Source: an uncultured Candidatus Melainabacteria bacterium | GTDB taxonomy: Bacteria > Cyanobacteriota > Vampirovibrionia > Gastranaerophilales > Gastranaerophilaceae | Direction: 5' to 3' | Length of the DNA: 64,000 nt | Assembly: GCA_934692485.1 (NCBI GenBank) | Contig: CAKUTX010000001.1 | Location: 186,001 to 250,000 of the forward strand | Shown: one piece after another, positions 9,176-18,184 of the stretch | How positions within the stretch are numbered: the stretch's first letter is position 1 | How the letters are laid out: the number at the start of each line of letters is the position of its first letter | Program-made: the position numbers and the translations under genes | The notes under the pieces: model-generated | Told to the model about the DNA's origin: nothing | Databases searched by the model: none | Seen by the model: only the letters and a program-made list of their open reading frames with translations

Positions 9176-10902
9176 AAATAACAAGAATTTTTTCTCCTCA
9201 ATATCAAAACCAAATATTACTCGATAAAAAGCGAAATGACAAACATAATTATGCTGCAAATATTAATTTTGAAGCAATTAAAATAAATCAAATTAATCCA
9301 AAATATTTAAGCAAAAAAGATATTTTCATCTCAGAACTGGAAAAATTTACCGAAGGCGAAAATAACGCAAAGCTTATCGGGCAAGGACTTTCCTCAGCCG
9401 TATATTCGTTTCACAAACTAAAAAATATTGTCGTAAAGAAATCATTAAATCCGTTTTTAGGTTTTAATGATGAAATATGCCATTTAAAATTATTACCGGA
9501 TGGGATAAAAAATATTCAAAAATTTGTTGCACAAGCTTTTGATGACACAATGGGCATTTTTTATTTATTGAGCACAAAAATGGAAGGACATTGCGCTGAA
9601 TACAACACAAATCCTTGGTCTGAAAAACATTTAAGAAGTCTGTTTTCAACCATGTTTGAGCTTGATAAACGAGGGATTTACCACGGGGATTTACATAATG
9701 GGAATATGTTACTTGACTCTAAAGGGAACACTAATTTTATCGACTTTGAATGGACTCATATCATCGACAAAAATAACTTTTTTACAGACAAACAAGTGAG
9801 TATTTTACCTTCATTTATGCTGAGCGAAAACTCCCAAATGTTTGAAATGGCGACTTTACCGTACTACATAAAATTTTTCAAAAGTCCTAAAAAAGGAAAA
9901 AGCTTTTTCGCGGAATATTTAAAAGAAAAATCAATATATCACGAAAATCGAGCAAACTATTTGCGCAGCATTCTTCCAAGTTGGGAAAACCCAAATGAAA
10001 AAGATATAATTTTAAAAGGGCTTAACTATGAAGAAGCACAGTCAGTAGTTTTTCGAAATCTTGACGAAGATATTTTAAAAATTGAGGCAAAAAAAGTAGA
10101 ATTTTTGTCAAACTTCAGGGAAGCATTTGGAAATCTTGACGGGAAAAATCATAGTGGAAATTTCGTTGCGACGACAAGTTCATATCTTATGACCCTTAGC
10201 TCAATTCAGGCCTTAAGAAGGGAAATCGCAACACAAAAAGCTAACAAATACCTCAGCAACGCAAGAAAAGATTACCTCAACCTCACTAATGACTACGTAA
10301 ATTTTTGGTTTGAAAATATTAAAAATTGGATTAGAGAAATATTATCCGAAAACATTAAACAGGCAGAAAGGATTGAGTTTGCGCAAAATTCAAAAACAAG
10401 ATTTAACAGACTCGTGAATATGACTGACTTCTGTGGGAAAATAGATAGAAAATTCCGACCTATATATACGGATGAATTCAAATTAAATGAAAACACTAAT
10501 GGAAACAAAATTCTAAATGATATTAAAGAATTGTTTACCAGAACTCTTAAAGATAAACTCTCAAGAATTGGGGACAAAAAGCTAAACAATAAATATGAAG
10601 AAATGAGAAGCATTAATGAAAAATTATTGAAAGCTTTTAATGAAAATCGCGGATTAGATGTGATAAATTTATCTTTATTGAGCATTGTCAAAAACAGAGA
10701 GTTCAAAAACCTTCTAAAAAGCCGATGCCCATTATATTTAAAGGGAGAAATGTTTAATGACACACACATTCTCAAAGAATGGTATAAAGAATTGATTGGA
10801 CAAAATTTTAACTATATTTTTGACACAATTCTTTCAAACTCTCCCGAGAATGGCAGCTTAACAGGATATAACAAAATGTGGGAATTTTCATTATACAAAT
10901 AA
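9172..10902 (+). CDS. Kinase-fold (APH/Ser-Thr kinase-like) protein with long helical C-terminus
   Basis: This 576-aa protein overlaps the upstream HAD gene by 4 nt, with AAGGGG before its ATG. Residues ~60-200 carry a protein-kinase-like core: a Gly-rich loop GQGLSSAVY, a candidate ATP-binding Lys in IVVKKS, the catalytic loop HGDLHNGN (H171, D173, N178) and a metal-binding FIDFEW replacing DFG. This matches the aminoglycoside phosphotransferase/protein-kinase superfamily. The remaining ~370 residues are charged, largely helical and unrecognised. Target unknown: a protein, lipid or sugar would all fit. Pairing with a phosphatase suggests opposing reactions on one substrate, which is inference. 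Confidence 0.65.
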   Translation: MKITRIFSPQYQNQILLDKKRNDKHNYAANINFEAIKINQINPKYLSKKDIFISELEKFTEGENNAKLIGQGLSSAVYSFHKLKNIVVKKSLNPFLGFNDEICHLKLLPDGIKNIQKFVAQAFDDTMGIFYLLSTKMEGHCAEYNTNPWSEKHLRSLFSTMFELDKRGIYHGDLHNGNMLLDSKGNTNFIDFEWTHIIDKNNFFTDKQVSILPSFMLSENSQMFEMATLPYYIKFFKSPKKGKSFFAEYLKEKSIYHENRANYLRSILPSWENPNEKDIILKGLNYEEAQSVVFRNLDEDILKIEAKKVEFLSNFREAFGNLDGKNHSGNFVATTSSYLMTLSSIQALRREIATQKANKYLSNARKDYLNLTNDYVNFWFENIKNWIREILSENIKQAERIEFAQNSKTRFNRLVNMTDFCGKIDRKFRPIYTDEFKLNENTNGNKILNDIKELFTRTLKDKLSRIGDKKLNNKYEEMRSINEKLLKAFNENRGLDVINLSLLSIVKNREFKNLLKSRCPLYLKGEMFNDTHILKEWYKELIGQNFNYIFDTILSNSPENGSLTGYNKMWEFSLYK

Positions 10903-10941
10903 CCAAAATCCGCTAACTACTATTACGTAATGATTTCGCGA

Positions 10942-11943
10942 TTATTCCCCAAAATAATTTTTTAAACCAACTGCAAGTTTTTTATTTTTGCATAGTTTTT
11001 TAAGCTTTGCAATTGCACGATTTTCGATTTGTCTAATTCTTTCACGCGAAACACCATACTGAGTACCTATTTCGTCAAGCGTTTTTTTAGCTCCGTTATT
11101 ATCAAGTCCGTACCTAAGAATTAGAACATCTCGTTCTTTCGGGCTTAATTGATTTAACATTTTTTGAATATCTTCAAATAAATTTTCCTGAGAAACTCTG
11201 CGATCTGGAGTTATTGAAGCTTCATCAATAATAAAATCTGCAATTTTTGAAGAATCTTCCGCAGAACTTGCTGGAGTTTCCATACTTATTGTTGACTGCG
11301 CAGATTTCACAATTGCAGAAATTTTGCTGACAGGAACCCCTAACCTATACGCAATTTCTTGCTTTGTTGGAGCATGCCCAAGTTCTGTTGTCAAATCAAG
11401 CGTAGCACGACGAATTTTCCCTAACGATTCAATCATGTGAATTGGAAGCCTGATAATTCTAGCCTTATCTGCGATTGCACGAGTTATTGATTGTTGAATC
11501 CACCAAGTTGCATAAGTAGAAAACTTGTAACCCTTAGTGTAATCAAATCTTCCGGCAGCCTTCATCAAGCCCATATTCCCTTCTTGAATTAAATCCAAGA
11601 AAGACAATCCACGACCGATATATTTTTTTGCAATGCTGACAACTAAACGTAAATTTGCATTCACTAACAAATTTTTTGAGAATTCATCGTGTTCATCATA
11701 TATTTTTTTGGCAAGTTCTAACTCTTGCGCTCCTGTCAAAAGAGGGATTTTACCAATTTGCTGTAAATATATCCTTACACTGTCATCTGAATTAACAGTA
11801 GACAAATTTTCCTGAACTTTTGGATCCTCAACCGATTCTAAAACATCTTCATCTTCGTCAGATGCCTCTATGTCATGAAAATTTACATTTTCGTCAGAAA
11901 TTTCATCCGTGAGTAATCCGTATTTTTCAAGTTCTTTTCTCAT
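10942..11943 (-). CDS. rpoD: RNA polymerase sigma-70 factor (RpoD/SigA type)
   Basis: Directs RNA polymerase to -10/-35 promoters. The 333-aa protein has an acidic N-terminus, then region 1.2 ([17 protein letters not shown]) and region 2 ([20 protein letters not shown] to [18 protein letters not shown]). Region 3 follows, and region 4 ends with [19 protein letters not shown]. It lacks a long region 1.1, as in cyanobacterial group 1/2 factors, so primary or alternative status cannot be settled here. GGAGAG precedes the ATG. The gene follows rlmB by 36 nt, so it is probably co-transcribed with nadA and rlmB. Confidence 0.92.
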   Translation of the reverse strand: MRKELEKYGLLTDEISDENVNFHDIEASDEDEDVLESVEDPKVQENLSTVNSDDSVRIYLQQIGKIPLLTGAQELELAKKIYDEHDEFSKNLLVNANLRLVVSIAKKYIGRGLSFLDLIQEGNMGLMKAAGRFDYTKGYKFSTYATWWIQQSITRAIADKARIIRLPIHMIESLGKIRRATLDLTTELGHAPTKQEIAYRLGVPVSKISAIVKSAQSTISMETPASSAEDSSKIADFIIDEASITPDRRVSQENLFEDIQKMLNQLSPKERDVLILRYGLDNNGAKKTLDEIGTQYGVSRERIRQIENRAIAKLKKLCKNKKLAVGLKNYFGE

Positions 11944-11979
11944 TTCTCTCTCCTGATATAAAATATATAAGTATTATAG

Positions 11980-12723
11980 TTAATTTTTTTGTTTTTGTCT
12001 AACTGTTTCAAAAATTATTGCACTAAAAGCATTCGAAACGTTAAGGGAGTTAAAATTATGAAACATAGGAATTTTAACAATAAAATCCGAAAGTTTTAAC
12101 AATGATTTTGAAACTCCTGCATGTTCTGCGCCCATAATAATTGCGCAATTCATGTCTTTATAATTAATATCAAAATAATTATCCTTCGCACTTGCATCTG
12201 CTGCAACTACCCACCAGTCTGAATTTTTTAATTTTTGTACAGCATTAACTAAACTGTTTACCTTTATTATTGGAATATGATTTATTGCGCCTGCGCTTGT
12301 TTTTTCAACAGTAGCATTAACCTGAACATTTCTTCTTGACGGAATTATTATTCCAGATACACCTGCACATACACAAGTTCTGATTATAGCGCCAAAATTG
12401 TGTGAATCTTCAACCCCGTCTAGGATAACAAGAGATGCATTTTCATATTTTTTATCAAGAAAATCATCTAAATCCATATATTCTATAGGAGAAATTTGCG
12501 CAATTATTCCCTGATGATTAAATTCAGCGTACGGGAGAAATTTTTCTTTTGCCACAAACTGAAAAATTATTCCATTTTCTCTCGCCAACTCTTTTATTTT
12601 ATTAATTTTATTATCACTATGAATATTTTTTGAGATTAAAATTTTGTTTATTTCTCTATTTCCAGCGATTAAAGCTTCCATTACAGAATTTTTACCAAAA
12701 ATAATTTCATTATTATTATCCAT
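11980..12723 (-). CDS. rlmB: 23S rRNA 2'-O-ribose methyltransferase (TrmH/SpoU family)
   Basis: A SAM-dependent RNA ribose methyltransferase of 247 aa. The N-terminus (IFGKNSVMEALIAGNREI) is the substrate-binding domain typical of RlmB. The SPOUT knot motifs follow: LDGVEDSHNFGAIIRTC, then IIMGAEHAGVS and VKIPMFHNFNSLNVSNAF. Methylation of G2251 of 23S rRNA is the usual role, though close paralogues modify other sites. Its ATG overlaps the nadA stop (TAATG), indicating coupling. Confidence 0.88.
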   Translation of the reverse strand: MDNNNEIIFGKNSVMEALIAGNREINKILISKNIHSDNKINKIKELARENGIIFQFVAKEKFLPYAEFNHQGIIAQISPIEYMDLDDFLDKKYENASLVILDGVEDSHNFGAIIRTCVCAGVSGIIIPSRRNVQVNATVEKTSAGAINHIPIIKVNSLVNAVQKLKNSDWWVVAADASAKDNYFDINYKDMNCAIIMGAEHAGVSKSLLKLSDFIVKIPMFHNFNSLNVSNAFSAIIFETVRQKQKN

Positions 12724-13646
12724 TATTTTCCTGCTCCTGCTGCTGAAACATCTAACATTCTATCAATACAAGCAATTGCCTTTGATGCAATTTCTTTATC
12801 AACATTTATTTCATGTTCTTCTCTATCTAATGCATTATAAATATCGTTTAATGTATTCCATTTCATATTTGGACAAATTACACTATCTTTTACCAAGAAA
12901 AATTCTTTTTCAGGATAATCTCTTTTCAATCTATCCACAACACCTTTTTCTGTCGCAATAATAAATTGTTTGTTTTTACTTTCTGCTGCGAATTTCATTA
13001 TTCCAGTTGTTGAACCTACGTAATCCGCAATTGATGATACTGATTGATGACATTCTGGATGAGCAAGAACAAGAGCATTCGGATATTTTTCTCTCGCATT
13101 TTCAACATCTTTCGGACGAATTTGAACATGTGTCGGGCAAAAACCAGGATACGTATTTATTTTAACATTTCCCAATTGCGCTTCTACCCATTTACCTAAA
13201 TATGTGTCTGGCAAAAACAATATTTCATCAGCATGCAAGCTTTCAACAATTTTTATTGCATTTGAACTTGTACAACACATATCACATTCAGATTTTACTT
13301 CCGCAGTAGAATTTATATAACAAACTGTCGGGATTTTAGGGAATTTACTCTTAAATTCTCTCAACTGTTCCAAAGTAATCATATCTGCCATGCGGCAACC
13401 TGATTCAAGTCTTGGAAGCAAAACTTTCTTATTAGGGTTTAAAATCTTTGCCGTTTGAGCCATAAAATATACTCCAGCAAATACAATAATATCAGCATTT
13501 GTTTTTGCAGCCATCTGACTTAAAAACAAAGAATCTCCAACGTAATCAGCGACTTCATCTATTTCTACATTTTGATAACAATGTGCAAGAACTACTGCAT
13601 TTTTCTCTTTTTTTAATTTATTAATTTTTTCAATCAGCTCGTTCAT
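12723..13646 (-). CDS. nadA: Quinolinate synthase
   Basis: Condenses iminoaspartate with dihydroxyacetone phosphate to quinolinate in de novo NAD synthesis, using a [4Fe-4S] cluster. The 307-aa protein has VVLAHCYQNVEIDEVADYVG at the N-terminus. Candidate cluster cysteines are in SGCRMAD, DMCCTSSNA and SVICPNMKWNTL. nadB and nadC are not in the window. A GTAGGAG site lies before the ATG. It is the first gene of nadA-rlmB-rpoD. Confidence 0.96.
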   Translation of the reverse strand: MNELIEKINKLKKEKNAVVLAHCYQNVEIDEVADYVGDSLFLSQMAAKTNADIIVFAGVYFMAQTAKILNPNKKVLLPRLESGCRMADMITLEQLREFKSKFPKIPTVCYINSTAEVKSECDMCCTSSNAIKIVESLHADEILFLPDTYLGKWVEAQLGNVKINTYPGFCPTHVQIRPKDVENAREKYPNALVLAHPECHQSVSSIADYVGSTTGIMKFAAESKNKQFIIATEKGVVDRLKRDYPEKEFFLVKDSVICPNMKWNTLNDIYNALDREEHEINVDKEIASKAIACIDRMLDVSAAGAGK

Positions 13647-13687
13647 CGAGTTATTTCTCCTACATTTAGTGTAAATTTATGTAAAAT

Positions 13688-13717
13688 TTGTGAACTTATC
13701 AGAATGTATTGTATAAT
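13688..13717 (+). promoter_or_regulatory. Predicted promoter of the pilM/N-like gene
   Basis: TTGTGA (13688-13693), an 18-nt spacer and a consensus TATAAT (13712-13717) point to the gene at 13756. The -10 overlaps the -10 of the divergent nadA promoter. Confidence 0.6.
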
Positions 13718-13736
13718 AAAAATGTAAGTGAGTAAA
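13708..13736 (-). promoter_or_regulatory. Predicted promoter of nadA-rlmB-rpoD
   Basis: On the minus strand TTTACT (13731-13736), a 17-nt spacer and TACAAT (13708-13713). Its -10 shares bases with the rightward TATAAT, so the two promoters probably exclude each other. Confidence 0.5.
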
Positions 13737-13755
13737 CAAATAAGAAAAAGATATT

Positions 13756-15489
13756 ATGGATTTAAACAATTTTTTATCACAATTAGGTGTTGGCAGTAAG
13801 GATGTAACATACCTTTCAATCACTCCAGGTGTAGGTTTAGAGCTAATTCAACTTGACATTTCCAGTCGTTCAATTAAGAATTACGCTTATCGACCATTAA
13901 CATATAATGAATCATTAAGACAAATTGAAGACATTGAAGAATTTAAAAATGCAGTAACGGAATTATTTGCCGAATTAAGAATTAACCCCAAAACCAATGT
14001 AGTACTTAATTTGCCAATGGTACTATTTGGGAGCCAAAGTTTACCGATATTGTTGGCAGATGATGCGGTTACAGAAGCATTAACCTCCGAAGTTGAACAA
14101 TCTTATATTTTCAAAAGATATGAGCCTATTGTAAGTTGGACAGATGCAAGCGGAATTCAATCTGGAGATTCAAGAAAATTATTTTATACTGCTATTCAAA
14201 AAAATACAATTGATGATATTAAAGCAGCATTAACAGAAATTGGCGCGAACCTTGTTGGAGTTGAAATGTCATTAACTTCGTTGTTAAAGGCTTTGTCTTT
14301 CACAGGTTTGGCAGAAACTCAAATGAAAGAAGGAATATCTTGGAATTTGATGATAATTAATCCAAGCGGATATTCTATTTGCTCATTAATTGGCAAAAAT
14401 GTTGTTGATTATTACGAAGAACCACTTGCGATTAAGTCGTTTGAGGGAGATGAAATTTATAATGCAATAAGCGCTTCCGCTCAAATCACATTAATGAGCT
14501 ATCCAGCTAATTATTTGTTCATTGTTTCAGAAACAGACCAAGTAAGCGCAGAACTTCTCGCAAAAAGAATTCCTTCTGAAGGAACTATTACATACTGGGA
14601 TAACAATTCTTTTAAAAGACAAGATGCATTACCTGTAAGTTTAGAAGTTCTTGAAGAAACAGCTCATAAAATTTCGTTAGAAGCAATTGGTATAGCATCT
14701 GGAAAAGTTGCTAATTTACCTTTAAGCTTTGATTTTATGCGTTCTGCAACTGGCGAAAGTCTGGCTGACGATCCGGATGAACCTGTTCATGTCGTTTTAG
14801 GCTCACATGAATTTGACATTTCGCCAAATGCTGCAAGAAATGTTGCTTTAGTTGTGGCGGCTGTAGTTTTAATTCCTGTTTTAGCTTTATTTATTTTCGT
14901 TCCGATGTTAGAAAAGCAAAAACAAACTAAACTTGACGAATTAAACTCTAAAGTAGAACAAACTAATTCCGAAATAAAAAGACTACAAGACGAACAGAAT
15001 AAATCCAACGATTTTGATGTAAACGCGGAAATAAAAAGGGTTTTAGGAGATAACAGGTCAAAACTTATGGCCTATACCGCTTTAGGCGAATCAGTTCCAA
15101 AAAAACTTTGGGTAACATATTTTACAGCAAAAGATGATGGCAAAATTGATATTAAAGGTGAAGCAAAAAATGTAGAAGATATTTATTTATTCTTCCGCAA
15201 CATGAAAGATTCTTTAATTAATACACAATTAAGGTTACACAAACTTGAGTTAAAATCAGACTCTGTGGATGAAGCAGTTAATACTGATTTAAACAAATCC
15301 GGAGATTATGTATTTGAAATTACTAACATGAATGCAACAGAGTTAGCTCCAGCACCTTCTGCGGATGCAAATAAAGGGGATGCTAATGCTGGCAATCAAC
15401 CTCCTCAAACACCACCTGAGGCTCAAGCACAAAATAACAAACCCGCATTGAATAAGCCATTAATAAATTTCGGGAAACAAGGAAATTAG
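13756..15489 (+). CDS. Type IV pilus PilM/PilN-like fusion protein
   Basis: The 577-aa protein has a cytoplasmic N-terminal region (~1-345) whose layout resembles PilM, an actin-like ATPase-fold protein. A single membrane helix follows (~361-382, VALVVAAVVLIPVLALFIF), then a coiled coil (~388-420). A PilN-like domain follows (SVPKKLWVTYFTAK to FRNMKDSLI), then a Pro/Ala/Asn-rich tail. PilM and PilN are usually separate inner-membrane platform proteins; here they appear fused. PilO-like protein follows after 12 nt. The ATP site of PilM is not clearly visible, so ATP binding is uncertain. Confidence 0.72.
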   Translation: MDLNNFLSQLGVGSKDVTYLSITPGVGLELIQLDISSRSIKNYAYRPLTYNESLRQIEDIEEFKNAVTELFAELRINPKTNVVLNLPMVLFGSQSLPILLADDAVTEALTSEVEQSYIFKRYEPIVSWTDASGIQSGDSRKLFYTAIQKNTIDDIKAALTEIGANLVGVEMSLTSLLKALSFTGLAETQMKEGISWNLMIINPSGYSICSLIGKNVVDYYEEPLAIKSFEGDEIYNAISASAQITLMSYPANYLFIVSETDQVSAELLAKRIPSEGTITYWDNNSFKRQDALPVSLEVLEETAHKISLEAIGIASGKVANLPLSFDFMRSATGESLADDPDEPVHVVLGSHEFDISPNAARNVALVVAAVVLIPVLALFIFVPMLEKQKQTKLDELNSKVEQTNSEIKRLQDEQNKSNDFDVNAEIKRVLGDNRSKLMAYTALGESVPKKLWVTYFTAKDDGKIDIKGEAKNVEDIYLFFRNMKDSLINTQLRLHKLELKSDSVDEAVNTDLNKSGDYVFEITNMNATELAPAPSADANKGDANAGNQPPQTPPEAQAQNNKPALNKPLINFGKQGN

Positions 15490-15501
15490 GGGAGAGTAAT
15501 A

Positions 15502-16215
15502 GTGGAAAAATACAATGTATATCTTAAAAAATTTCAAGTAGCTATCGGTATTTTAGCTATAGCTCTTGTACTGGTAATTCTAATGATTGTGAAAACAGTT
15601 CCGGAATTTTCTAAAATTATGCAAATTCAAAAAGATTATACTTCTCAAACTTCAGCTTTAGCTGATGCAGAAAGAAAATTAACAGAACTTAAATCCGAAG
15701 CTCAAAAGAAGAATCTAGAAGACGAAAATGTTGCTAATATGTTCTTTAAACCTATTAGTGATGGTTTAGATACAGAAGCTGCAATTTCTGATGAATTTGG
15801 CGAAATTTTACAATTAATGAGAGATAACAAAATTAAAGCACGTTCTGTAAAATATGACTATGATCCTCAGGATGATAATTTTGTAAAAAATGTTGGCAAC
15901 AAATACCATGTATGCCGAGTTACTGCAGAAATGATTGCCGGTTACGGGAATTTTGCAAGTTTCTTGAGAGAATTATATAAACACGAACATTTTCTAGAAA
16001 TCTCAAAAATTGAAATTGCACCTTATCAAAAAAATAAAAGGATTTTATTAGTAAGTTTCCAATTCAAGTTGTATGCTCAAAAAGACGCAGCAACTGCAGC
16101 GGCTGAAGCAGCAGCGGCGGCAGCTGCAACTCCTCCTGCAACAGATAACCAACAAACTCCTCCGGCTCCAAAACCAGCAGATAACAATGGTGGAACATCT
16201 CCTGAAGAAGAATAA
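15502..16215 (+). CDS. pilO: Type IV pilus PilO-like protein
   Basis: An inner-membrane alignment-complex protein that pairs with PilN. The 237-aa product starts at GTG behind GGGGAG. It has one membrane helix (~12-33), a coiled coil (~45-75), then a ferredoxin-like region (FASFLRELYKHEHFLEISKI) typical of PilO. An Ala run and a Pro/Asn-rich tail end it. The PilQ and PilP genes that often follow are absent: the next gene is convergent and abuts the stop codon. Confidence 0.75.
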   Translation: MEKYNVYLKKFQVAIGILAIALVLVILMIVKTVPEFSKIMQIQKDYTSQTSALADAERKLTELKSEAQKKNLEDENVANMFFKPISDGLDTEAAISDEFGEILQLMRDNKIKARSVKYDYDPQDDNFVKNVGNKYHVCRVTAEMIAGYGNFASFLRELYKHEHFLEISKIEIAPYQKNKRILLVSFQFKLYAQKDAATAAAEAAAAAAATPPATDNQQTPPAPKPADNNGGTSPEEE

Positions 16216-17079
16216 TTATTCCTCAAACAAGTTGTAATCAATCCCGAATAATTTATTTTTATTCCTCATACAAGTAGTACAAAAAGGTGTTTCGAGCGCA
16301 TTGTGTCTTGCAAAGTCTTTAAAATCAGACCCACATCTTCCTCGGTGGTCATTTGCAAGAAATGGACAGCTGTAAACTCCTTTTGTTGTAAGAATTCTGC
16401 CATATTCACAATCAAGTGAATTCCAAGAAAAATCGGTTTCTGGTTCCATATTTAATGTTTTATCATGGTACTCATTAATTTTTAAACAATTTTCATCAGC
16501 ATTATAACCAACCTTTTTGCAAATATTCAAAAACTCATCTATTAAAGTTGATTTTTCTTCTTTGTAAAAATTTGTTATACATAAAATCGGATTAAATCCA
16601 TACTTAACAAGACTTCTTATTGCATTTAAAGTTTGTCTGTATGAGCCACGGCCACGAATATCATCATTTTTAACTTCATTATAGTGGTCTATACTTAATT
16701 TAAAAATTATTTCATAAGAGCTTTCGTCCTCTACTCGTTTTAAAAATCTAGCCTTTTTCTCATTTATAAATGTTCCGTTCGTAAAAATACAGACATTTGA
16801 GCGTTTAAGACACAATCTTAAAATAGAATTAAAATCAGGATGTGTCATCGGTTCTGCTCCTGTTAAATAAATACATACAAGATTTTCTTGTTTAGTATCT
16901 GATATTGCCTCTTTTATCATATCAATACTAATAAAATCTTTAACTGTTTTGCTTAATGGAAAATCAATATAACAATTTTTGCAACGTTGATTGCAATTTT
17001 TTGCAGTTAACTCTATAAACAGATTGTTTAATTCTTTCAATTTACATGCAGGTGTTTGAAAAACGGTATTTTTAATCAT
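16216..17079 (-). CDS. Radical SAM protein with SPASM-like C-terminus
   Basis: The 287-aa protein has the radical SAM cluster motif C29-x3-C33-x2-C36 in a segment beginning FIELTAKNC, then LTGAEPMTHPDF, matching the GGE-type motif 2. The C-terminal part has several more cysteines (SLDCEYG, SCPFLAND, FCTTCMRNK), as in SPASM/Twitch auxiliary-cluster domains. Substrate unknown: peptide modification is common in this group, but no precursor peptide is evident nearby. GAGGAG lies 8 nt before the ATG, and a TATAAT (17100-17105) lies further upstream. Confidence 0.82.
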   Translation of the reverse strand: MIKNTVFQTPACKLKELNNLFIELTAKNCNQRCKNCYIDFPLSKTVKDFISIDMIKEAISDTKQENLVCIYLTGAEPMTHPDFNSILRLCLKRSNVCIFTNGTFINEKKARFLKRVEDESSYEIIFKLSIDHYNEVKNDDIRGRGSYRQTLNAIRSLVKYGFNPILCITNFYKEEKSTLIDEFLNICKKVGYNADENCLKINEYHDKTLNMEPETDFSWNSLDCEYGRILTTKGVYSCPFLANDHRGRCGSDFKDFARHNALETPFCTTCMRNKNKLFGIDYNLFEE

Positions 17080-17149
17080 ATAATCAACTCCTCTTTTTGA
17101 TTATAATAGATTAAAAATTTTTTGAATATATTCACCTACAGGGTAATTC

Positions 17150-17464
17150 TTAAATAGAAAAATCTTCAGGATTTTTATTTTCAAGCCACTTACTCATAAT
17201 ATAGTGCTCATAACTCAGTGCGTAATTATACAGCGCACGCACAAGCACTCTGCCGCTTTCAGATTTTCCAACAATAAGAAAATCTCCAGACGGATTATCA
17301 GCAAGCATTATTTCTTTATGAACAATTTTATCTATATTATTTTTAGGATTTTTATATATAACAAGTTTAATCCAATCACAAAGAATTTTTGTTCCAGTCG
17401 ATTTATTTGAAATTATGTCATTATTTCTTGATTGAATATATTTTGCGAATTCTGCTAATATCAT
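17150..17464 (-). CDS. Hypothetical protein coupled to comF
   Basis: A 104-aa protein of unknown function with no recognised motif, membrane helix or signal peptide; mixed helix and strand is likely. Its ATG overlaps the comF stop by one base (TAATG), so it is translated together with comF. That spacing and the coding-like composition support it as a real gene. A competence-related role would be guesswork. Confidence 0.6.
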   Translation of the reverse strand: MILAEFAKYIQSRNNDIISNKSTGTKILCDWIKLVIYKNPKNNIDKIVHKEIMLADNPSGDFLIVGKSESGRVLVRALYNYALSYEHYIMSKWLENKNPEDFSI

Positions 17465-18114
17465 TATGCGTCCTCAAATGGGGTTGTTGCTGCTAAACAG
17501 ACTATGTCTGTTATTCCATTTTTAATTAATTCTTTTATCATTTCCTCAAATGTTGAACCTGTAGTACAAATATCATCTATCAACAATAAAGTTTTGCCAG
17601 AATATTGAGATTTATCAACTTTGAATGCTCCTGAAAGATTTTGCATTCGCTGATTGCGCTTAAGTTTGTACTGTGGTTTTGTATCTTTTACTCTCTTTAT
17701 TAACCTTGTATTTAAAGTATTAGAAGTAATTCTACAAAATTCTTCTCCAACCAAATTCATATGATTATATTTGCGCATCTTTTCTCGTTTAGGGTATATC
17801 GGAACGGGAATTACTTCAAACTCTTTTTCTGATGTAATTTTTGAAAAATATTCCGCCATAAATTTAGCAAGATAATATGCCAAATCTCTTTGATTATGAT
17901 ATTTTAACCCCCTAATAAGTTTTTGTAAATTTTTGGAATACACCCCTGCGCAATAAACTTTTTTCCCTTCGATAATCCTGTTAAGCTTTACTGGAAGAAA
18001 ATCCAAAGAGTCATAGCACTCTGAACACATTTTCACAGATTCATTTGACCTTCTGCAAAAATAGCATTTCTTTTTGTATATCCAATCTAACAGGTTTACA
18101 AGTTTTTGAAACAT
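17464..18114 (-). CDS. comF: ComF family protein (phosphoribosyltransferase fold)
   Basis: ComF proteins support DNA uptake in transformable bacteria. The N-terminus has a four-Cys zinc-finger (CYFC and CSEC), and the C-terminus has the PRPP-binding loop LLLIDDICTTGSTFEEM. I set the start at ATG 18114 (216 aa, MFQKLVNLLDW). A longer reading frame from a TTG at 18168 would run through the upstream rpsA terminator hairpin and is unlikely. A TATAAT ends 6 nt before this ATG and no Shine-Dalgarno is present, so the mRNA may be leaderless. Confidence 0.85.
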   Translation of the reverse strand: MFQKLVNLLDWIYKKKCYFCRRSNESVKMCSECYDSLDFLPVKLNRIIEGKKVYCAGVYSKNLQKLIRGLKYHNQRDLAYYLAKFMAEYFSKITSEKEFEVIPVPIYPKREKMRKYNHMNLVGEEFCRITSNTLNTRLIKRVKDTKPQYKLKRNQRMQNLSGAFKVDKSQYSGKTLLLIDDICTTGSTFEEMIKELIKNGITDIVCLAATTPFEDA

Positions 18115-18120
18115 AATTAA

Positions 18121-18126
18121 ATTATA
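18121..18126 (-). promoter_or_regulatory. -10 box for leaderless comF
   Basis: TATAAT on the minus strand lies exactly 6 nt before the comF ATG. No convincing -35 is visible because the rpsA terminator occupies that region. Confidence 0.45.
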
Positions 18127-18141
18127 TACCAAACAAAAAAC

Positions 18142-18165
18142 CGCTCTCATAAGAGAGCGATTTTT
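18142..18165 (-). terminator. Terminator after the first S1 gene
   Basis: CGCTCTC (18143-18149 region) and GAGAGCG form a 7-bp stem with an ATAA loop. On the minus strand a T6 run follows, and on the plus strand a T5 run, so it may act in both directions. Confidence 0.75.
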
Positions 18166-18184
18166 CAATTTATAATAAAATCAC

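Noticed and set aside
18115..18168. Upstream start for comF
   Set aside because: It would be a TTG and the reading frame would span the rpsA terminator hairpin.
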